From Chloranthus sessilifolius (Eukaryota; Streptophyta; Magnoliopsida; Chloranthales; Chloranthaceae): a stretch of DNA of 64,000 nucleotides. The stretch is from the NCBI GenBank assembly GCA_021018995.1, contig CM037593.1, forward strand, positions 39,445,810 through 39,509,809, in the 5' to 3' direction. The translations under genes were made by a program, and so were the position numbers. Below are positions 57,694 through 64,000 of this stretch, in pieces; position 1 is the first letter of the stretch, and the number at the start of each line of letters is the position of its first letter. The notes under the pieces were generated by a model, which saw only the letters and a list, made by a program, of their open reading frames with translations, was not told the DNA's origin and did not search any database.

Positions 57694-59091
57694 TATGATC
57701 AGTCAAATAATTTACCATTTTATTACTCTTAACTTAATGATACTATACCCCAGTTTGCTACTAACGAGATGCTAATATACAGATATTAAGAATAGATGGC
57801 AGAATAAAGCCAAAGTGTTAATCTACGCCAAAATGAACTCAAAAGGTAGTAAGAAAGACGATCATATGCAGAGAGGATCCCAATCGTATGTGGACACCAG
57901 TCAAATGAGAAACTGTATTCACGATAGTGCAAAAATGAAAAAGAAAAGAAGAAATTACATTCACTATTCCTCATAATACTCTTGAAAGCTGGAGGACACA
58001 AAGTGGAGATACGATTGATCGTGAGTAAAGGGACCATATTGAAGAAAAATGCAATCATAATTAGGATTGTATAAAAATAAAGCTCCCGCTACTGCTGATC
58101 ACGTGAGAACTACACCGCCATGCACAAAATTATAAGACTAAAATTAGAAGTCTTGCAGTCCATGGATCTGAGAAGAATGGTAAAAGAATCTTATAGATCT
58201 CTGCTACTTAAAATATGGAGAATAGAACTGCGCACATCTACCATCCAAAGCAAGGAAGAATAGGATTAGAAGTTTTAGTTATTTTAGGAATCTTATTGTT
58301 CTTAGGAATTTTCTTTTATTAGAAATCAATAATGTAAATCGACCTCTTATGATCTATAAATAAGAGGGCTCGACATAGGAGGAAAAATTATTGAAGGAAC
58401 TCTCAGCATCAATTGACGACTGAGGTTGGGTTTTCTTCTGATCACCTTAGTTTAGAGTAGTTTAGATATCCAAGGGTTCTCAAGAGCAATTGACGACTGT
58501 GATCGAGAGCTGGAAGATTAGAGTAGAGTATCTGTAATTTCTCAGAAGCAATTGACGCCTATGACTAAGGGATGAAAGATCTTTTATTTGCTTTCAAGTT
58601 TAGATTTACTGCTTTGTAAACATCTAAAAGTTCTTGATTTTAATTGACGACTAAAGTCTTGAATTTGCAGAATAGTATAATGGTTTTTATTTTCCTTATT
58701 CAATTTTTTTTAGTTTGATTGACGCCCAAATTTTGAGAAGATTGATGATTAGTATAAATCTATATTGAGAAAATCTAGTGTTTGATTGACTCCCAAATTT
58801 TAGAGGACTGAGATATAGTGTAACGATATTTTAATTCTGTAAGCATTCAAGGACTAAAGGATTGTGATTGACGACCATAATCTGGAAGTAGGAGGATTTA
58901 GATTTACTTTTTCTGCAGTTAGTTTAAACAATCATTGTTTTATTAATATTTCTCAACCTTTAAAGACAAATAGAAGTTTTTCAGGAGAAATTTTGACCTG
59001 CTTCATGGGAGCGATCCTATACTAGTGCTGCAATTTCCATTGTGCACTTGCAATAGGTTAAGACAAAGTATGCGCAATAGAGTTGTCAATA
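57694..59091 (+). repeat. LTR2 of the Athila-like array (1398 bp)
   Basis: Starts TATGATCAGTCA after the polypurine tract and ends GTTGTCAATA. TATA box at 58355-58362. Homologous to LTR1 and LTR3. It is followed directly by internal tail sequence, not by a primer site. Confidence 0.85.
58355..58362 (+). promoter_or_regulatory. TATA box, LTR2
   Basis: TATAAATA in gatctataaataagaggg, 660 bp from the LTR start. Confidence 0.7.
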
Positions 59092-59223
59092 ATCACCTAG
59101 GGGTTTAAAGGTTTGTTGCATCTTATAAATGCAATCATGCTCCCTACGAAAATGGCATTTAAATTCTTGAATTAGTTTATCTTTCCTTGTTTGCTAGGGA
59201 CTAGTAAAGCTTAAGTTTGGGGG
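59092..59223 (+). other. Internal tail segment between LTR2 and LTR3
   Basis: Homologous to 57556-57693: it begins in the second hairpin of the structured block, keeps the third hairpin TTGCAT (59116-59121)/ATGCAA (59129-59134), and ends with the polypurine tract taagtttgggggtg. So LTR2 and LTR3 flank only this scrap of internal sequence. Confidence 0.8.
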
Positions 59224-60153
59224 TGTGATCAGTCACATAATTTTACCATTTTATCATCCTTAACTTAGTAATGCTTAGTTTGCTACTAATGAGATGCTAA
59301 TGGGCAGATATTAAGAACTGATAGTAGAATAGAGTTAAAGTGGTAATCTTTGCCAAAATAAACTCAAAATGCAGTAAGAATCACGATTGGTCGAAGATAT
59401 GACTCCAATTGTAATTGAAAGCCAGTTGTTAATGAAATCGTAATCATAAGCGAGCGCAATAGGAAGAAAAGAAGAAATCGTATTCACGATTCATCAGAAA
59501 AAGCTCAATACTAAAATAAATGATGAGCGAAGACACGATTGAACCAAAGATAGAATGAAATGTGATCGTAGTTACGATTGTATAATATTGAAGCTTTCGT
59601 TGCTACTGATCACGTGAAAGCCATGCAAAAATAGAAAGACCTCTTAAAATAGAAACCTGCTATTCCACGGATATGAGAAGATTGACGAAAGAATTCTAAG
59701 GATCACTGCTACTGAAATTACAGAGAAAAGTCCTACGCGCATCTACTATCTAAAGCAAGGAAGATTAGGAATAGAAGTTTTATTATTTTAGGAATCTTTT
59801 ATTCTTAGTAGTTTGCTTTTTATAGAACTTGAATGATGTAAACCGACCCCTTATGAGCTATAAATAAGAGGGTTCGGCATAGAGAAAAAATTATCGAAGG
59901 AATTCTCAGCATCAATTGACGACTGAGGTTGGGTTTCCTGAAGATCAACTTAGAGTAGTTTAGTTTAGTTTAGTTTAGTTTAGTTTAGTTTAGTTTAGAT
60001 ATCCAACATTTTTCAAGAGTAATTGATGACTGTGATCGGAGAGTGGAAGATTAGAGTAGACTATCTGTAGTTTCTCAGGAGCAATTGGAGGCCTGTGATT
60101 GAGAGATGAAAGATCTTTTTAGTTGCTTTCTAGTTTAGATTTATTTTTATTAC
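59224..60153 (+). repeat. LTR3 of the Athila-like array, interrupted by element B
   Basis: Starts TGTGATCAGTCA. TATA box TATAAATA at 59859-59866. A (TTTAG)n expansion lies at about 59,952-59,998, where LTR1 and LTR2 have only one or two units. Stops at the start of element B; the remainder should lie beyond B, outside the window. Confidence 0.85.
59859..59866 (+). promoter_or_regulatory. TATA box, LTR3
   Basis: TATAAATA in gagctataaataagaggg, equivalent to the boxes in LTR1 and LTR2. Confidence 0.65.
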
Positions 60154-60514
60154 TGTAGACACCTAAAATTGGCCCAAGGCTCGATTGACCCATACTTCGA
60201 GAGCGGCGTACTCCTAAGCTTTTGAAAGCACCTCCCGAACCCTTTGAACTTAACTCAAACCTTTCGAACCCTTCCCGGACCCTTCGAAATCAACCCTAAC
60301 ACTTAGAACCCTTCCCGACCCTGATTCGAACCAACCAAAATGGCGGATGGAAAGAGGAGTGAAAAGTTTACATAGACATCTACAGGATTTTAAGACTATA
60401 CCATTGGAAAGTAGAGGTTCCTAACTTTTCAATGAGCCAAGAATCGCCTGATTTCGAGTTGTACATCAAAAGTTATGGCGAAATGAAAATTATAGAAATG
60501 TGTAGGAAAATACA

Positions 60515-60694
60515 CATGCGTGCATACTATGAACGCATGAGCAATTTTTTGCAGAAATTGGCCATGCGTACATACTATGTACGTGCAGCCAATTTGGCTT
60601 TTTTCTACAGAATTAAACTCCAGAATGATCTCTAGACTTCTCAATTTTTTTAGGTAACACTGTTCCTAAGGTGTGCATACATACTATGTACGCA
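60515..60694. promoter_or_regulatory. Array of three palindromes in U3 (element B)
   Basis: Centred in 60515-60539, 60565-60585 and 60674-60694. Consensus arm TGCGTACATA, central C, reverse-complement arm TATGTACGCA. Pairing is perfect or nearly so. Offset 361-540 bp from the LTR start, the same zone as in A and C, but the sequence is different. Confidence 0.75.
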
Positions 60695-60913
60695 TAGCTT
60701 AAAATCTCAATTTTGGTCAAAAATGGCAGATTTCAGTTTTGGGGTTTGACTTGTGGATCATTCTAGAGATTGAGGTGTATCTTTTTAGGACTATTTTATG
60801 CCTCCTGACCTTAAGTTCCACCCTTTTTTCATCCAACCCATCACCCTTGATGGGCCATTACCTAATTCCTATGCCCATTAGTGAGTTAATCACTCACTAA
60901 TTGCCCTCAACTC

Positions 60914-60921
60914 TATAAATA
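60914..60921 (+). promoter_or_regulatory. TATA box of the B LTR
   Basis: TATAAATA in caactctataaatagagagc, as in element A. Confidence 0.7.
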
Positions 60922-61666
60922 GAGAGCCACCCCCCCCCCCTCTTGTTTAAGGAATTTTTAAATTCTAAGAAAAAAAACTCTAGAGAATTGCTCCCAAGCC
61001 TTATCCATTCCTAAACTCCTAAAGTTCAACCCTTAGCCCACATTACCCTCACACCATTATACAACCATTTCCATCTTTCCTAAAGCCTTGAAGCCTTAAC
61101 CTAGATCAATCACCATACCATCACTCTTAATCTTCCAAGCCTCCAAACCTTAGCAAGCTAAGACCTTCCCCTTAACCAATTTGCTTTCGAAAGCTCATCA
61201 AAATAGTCATCGACGCAAAGGTCCGACAAACAGTGCTACAAGGGCCCGAGAGCTCCGACTCTCCCATCTATTCCTCTACTTTCTTTTGATTTTCCTCTAT
61301 CCTTGAATTTGAGCCGCTACACTGTCAAAATTTCGGTGATTAAGGGGGGCTCAAATCTGATCGGAGTGCCTTCGGGCAAGGGGAAGTGCCACTCACTTTT
61401 TTTCTCTTTGTTTGCTATTTTATTTTTTACTTAGGCAATAGTAGAGACCGCTTTCGAGTGGGTCAATCAGGTGCCTAACACCTTCCCGATTGATAACCGA
61501 AATCCTTGCCTAGAGACTTTGGCGTTGACCTGTAATTTGAAGTCAAATCTAGCACTTCGGTGCCTTTGATATTGATTTTGGGTATCCCAAGATACCAAAA
61601 GCTCTTGGTGGCGACTCCATTTTGGAGCGTATCATCGCGATACCACGCGATCCACAGTTTCACAGA

Positions 61667-61684
61667 TCACGACTCCACTGGGAT
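61667..61684 (+). other. Primer binding site of B
   Basis: Two bases after the LTR end; reads TCACGACTCCACTGGGAT, a diverged form of the tRNA-Arg-type site of A. Confidence 0.65.
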
Positions 61685-62166
61685 ATTATTTTAGAGATTC
61701 TACTTGAAGTTGACCCCATCGCATGTTCTTTTTTTCTTTTGCTCACATTCTGCTTTCTTGCTACTTACCCCTAAGATTCCACATTTTTTACTTACCCCTA
61801 CGATTTCGTCTTTACACGCCTAAGCCATTTGGCGGGCCTACTTGTGTCATTTACCGCCTTAGCCGTTTGGCAATCTTACTTAATAATTTAGTTAAAATTC
61901 CCATCATTTACCATCTTAGTCATTTGGCGGGCCTACTTGATAGATTAGTTAAATTTCTGTCATTTACATTTCTTTATATTTTCTCGCCTAGTCGCTTGAC
62001 TGGCCCCATCATTTTTCTTACTGCTTGTCATATTCCACTAGTGAGCGCCAGCCCGTAGTGGCAGCACGGGACTCTCACAACCCGGTTTGAATGGTGGCGA
62101 AAGCCCCACTTATGGACTTAAGCAAACTCTCCCCAAATTTGAATGCTAAAATGAACCAAGGGACAT
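61685..62166 (+). other. Leader of B with repeats
   Basis: About four diverged copies of the cttagccgtttggcgggcct-type leader repeat at 61,815-61,995, matching the three copies in A. The downstream stretch parallels 25,330-25,435 of A. Ends at the C insertion point. Confidence 0.7.
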
Positions 62167-62875
62167 TGTGCAACCATGGGCTCTTGCGAGTCCATCGCGA
62201 TGATGTGCACGTTACTACAAATTTAGAGTAGCCACTTGGAGCTTTTGGTGTCCCGGGAAACCTAAATCAATATTAAAAGCACCGAAGTGCAAAAATATGA
62301 CTCTAATTCACAAGTCTAATGTCCAAGGCTCTTAGGTAGGGGCTTTGGTTATCAATCGGGAAGGTGTTAGGCACCTGATCAACCGGCTTGAAAGCGGTCT
62401 CTACTTATGGCCAAAAAATAAAAGTAAAAAAAAATAGCACTTCCTGTTGCCCGAAGGCACTAAGATACTATCAAGCTCTCTGAAAACACCAAAAATTCGG
62501 TGGCGTAGCGGCTTGAATCCTCGGATAAGAGAAAAGTAAAGAAGGTAGAGGAGTAGAGGGGAGAGCCGGAGCTCTCGGGCCCTTGTAGCACAGCTGTGGA
62601 GTTTTGTGTAGGTGCACTTGATGAGCTTCCGATAGCTTGAGGGGTTGGAAGATAGGTTTTAACCTCTAAGGCTTGATAGCTAAGGGCTAGGAGAAGAAGG
62701 CTAGGGGGTAGTGCTCACCTAGGCTAAGGGGATTTTGATGGAAGATGGGGTCTAAGGGATGGTTTTGAATTCTGAAATTTGTATGGGTTTGGTGCACCAA
62801 AGGGGAGAAGGAAATCTCTAATCTTTCTCTCTTTGAAAAATGTTTCAAACCTTTGTAAAGGGAGGGGTGGCGCTG

Positions 62876-62883
62876 TATTTATA
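62876..62883 (-). promoter_or_regulatory. TATA box of the C LTR
   Basis: TATAAATA on the minus strand (ttctataaatacagcgcc), equivalent to A and B. Confidence 0.65.
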
Positions 62884-63157
62884 GAAAAGGAGAGGCTTAG
62901 GAGGGTACTTAAGAGCTAATGTGATTAGCAATTAGGTAATCCAAAATCTAAGGATTTTGGGTTTTTCAAGGTCATGGATAGGTGTGAGAATGGGTTCAAT
63001 GGTAGATGATAGGGTGGGATTTCAAATGACTAGGGAGTTGCAAATAGGTTAGATGGGGTGAAACAGTCCTAAAGAACCCACCCTAAATATGGGAATGGTC
63101 AACAAGTCAAACCCCCAAAGTGAAATTCTGGCAAAAACTCATAGTTACTGTAGCTAA

Positions 63158-63355
63158 GCCTAGCGTGCATATTACACACTAGGCATATGTACAGTACCTA
63201 TGAGAAGTTCAGAGTCTGTTTGGGGCCCATTTGGCTTAGCATGTATATTATACATGCTAGGTCAAATTCCTAAAGAAAATGGCCTAGTGTGTGTATTATA
63301 CACGCTAGGCAAAATTCCTTCAGAAATGACCTAGCATGTATATTATACACGCTAG
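63158..63355. promoter_or_regulatory. Array of four palindromes in U3 (element C)
   Basis: Copies at 63158-63184, 63235-63261, 63283-63309 and 63331-63355. Consensus arm CTAGC(A/G)TGTATA, one central base, reverse-complement arm. The second has a perfect 23-nt core. Offset about 350-550 bp from the LTR start. Spacing of the inner copies is about 48 bp, as in A. Confidence 0.8.
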
Positions 63356-64000
63356 ACAAAATGCCCGAAACTTCGGATCATCATAACTTTTGATGTGTGA
63401 CTCAGATCGGGGTGATTCTTGGCTTGTTGGAAAACTGGGAACCTCTACTTTCCAATGGTATAGGATTCATTTCTAGTAGAGGTCCCAGTGAGCCTTGTCA
63501 CACCTCCTCTCAACTACTGCCCGGAAGGATTTGAAACAAGTTCGAGAGGGGTTTTATAGGTTAGGGTTGATTCCTAAGGGTTGGGATCGGTTTCTAATGG
63601 TTTGGATTAAATTCTAAGGGTTTGGGAAGTGCTATCAAAAGGTCGGGTGTGTGTCTTTCTCAAAGTATATTTCGATCATGTCTTGGGCCAAATTTGGGTG
63701 TCTACAGATGTCCCTCATTGATATTTTCACTAATGATCGAATGCCCAAGAAAAAGACATCCGAAGAGGCCCAAGGCATGCTAACGGGTCTGTCGTATTCA
63801 AAGTGAACCTCAAACATCAAAAAAGGGAATATGGTGAGTATACGGAAGCCCTATATGTCAAGAAAATGTCCGTTCCTCAAGGCTATTGGTCCCCAAGCGC
63901 TTAGCGACATTACTGGGCATGATCGAGATGGTGCAAGTTGTGAAAGCCCAATATGTTGAGAAAAAATGTCCGATCCTCGATATGATTTGATGAGGTGTGA

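Larger units (their letters stand above)
60154..61664 (+). repeat. 5' LTR of element B (1511 bp)
   Basis: Starts TGTAGACACCTAAAATTGG and ends ACAGTTTCACA. TATA box at 60914-60921 (ctctataaatagagag, as in A). Three palindromes at 60515-60694. The block agagaccgcttt...cccgattgataaccga near its end is shared with the LTRs of A and C. Confidence 0.9.
60154..62166 (+). mobile_element. Element B: Tat-type LTR retrotransposon (5' part), inserted in LTR3
   Basis: LTR 60154-61664, primer site 61667-61684 and leader with repeats to 62166, where element C interrupts it. The rest lies outside the window. The LTR start, primer site and leader repeats resemble element A, but the LTR sequence is well diverged, so it is a separate Tat family. 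The flanking 5 bases before it are attac (60149-60153). Confidence 0.85.
62167..63706 (-). repeat. 3' LTR of element C (1540 bp)
   Basis: On the minus strand it starts TGTAGACACCCAAATTTGG at 63706 and ends GGTTGCACA at 62167. TATA box at 62883-62876, palindrome array at 63355-63158, and the shared block caaaagttatgatg just upstream of it. Closest in general layout to A, clearly a different family. Confidence 0.9.
62167..64000 (-). mobile_element. Element C: Tat-type LTR retrotransposon, minus strand, inserted in B, runs off the right edge
   Basis: The 3' LTR occupies 63706-62167 (minus strand) and internal 3' sequence lies at 63707-64000. The internal part matches the last about 230 bp before the 3' LTR of A (cctcttcggatg..., gatcattagtga, gagggacatc). 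The outer flank is gacat (62162-62166). The coding region is beyond the window. Confidence 0.85.

Noticed and set aside
59952-59998. Interstitial telomere repeat
   Set aside because: The unit is TTTAG, without the GGG of the plant telomere TTTAGGG; a local microsatellite expansion is simpler.

Overview
This window is intergenic heterochromatin from a flowering plant, probably a eudicot with a large, repeat-rich genome. Almost every base belongs to LTR retrotransposons of the Ty3/gypsy Tat-Athila group, nested inside one another. I found no intact single-copy host gene, tRNA, rRNA or CRISPR array. The evidence for a plant is Athila-type gag with a tRNA-Asp-type primer site, Ogre/Tat-type pol with a second RNase H and a tRNA-Arg-type primer site, and plant mobile domain (PMD) coding sequence. 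All elements are treated as fossils: none looks able to make all its proteins.

Left part (1-20,299). This is a nest of one Athila-like clade. Copy M (minus strand, up to 7409, off the left edge) has a 2.68-kb LTR, a tRNA-Asp primer site, gag and a second ORF, but no recognisable pol. It sits in the gag of copy X (plus strand, 7410-17051), which has the same gag-ORF2 layout. X also holds a complete solo LTR (8169-10846) with a perfect 5-bp duplication. X abuts the 3' tail and LTR of a related copy Z (17052-19924), and Z abuts an inverted LTR piece W (19925-20299).

Middle part (20,300-47,960). An unrecognised 18-bp-repeat, Lys/Pro/Ile/Glu-rich coding-like stretch (22,101-23,368 and 47,010-47,960) is split by a 23.6-kb Ogre-like Tat element, A (23369-47009), with 1.59-kb LTRs about 5 percent diverged by eye. 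In order A carries: LTR, primer site, leader repeats, Pro/Gln-rich ORF1, gag, protease, RT-RNase H, a second RNase H and integrase, then a 10-kb 3' region. That 3' region contains four covarying RNA hairpins, a roughly 60-bp satellite-like array, and two antisense PMD-type genes, one clearly spliced.

Right part (47,960-64,000). An Athila-like integrase-bearing fragment is followed by a tandem arrangement LTR - gag - tail - LTR - tail - LTR (51,771-60,153). The last LTR is interrupted by Tat element B (plus strand, from 60154), which is itself interrupted by Tat element C (minus strand, 62167 to beyond the right edge).

Main pattern. Each lineage carries its own array of short, mostly palindromic, CG-containing motifs in the U3 part of its LTR. 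In A, B and C these are 21-27-nt palindromes with an odd centre, 3-4 per LTR at the same offset. In A the same palindrome recurs ahead of ORF1 and ahead of the antisense PMD gene. Together with the covarying hairpins in A and a conserved structured RNA near the 3' end of the Athila-like elements, this is the least explained biology in the window.
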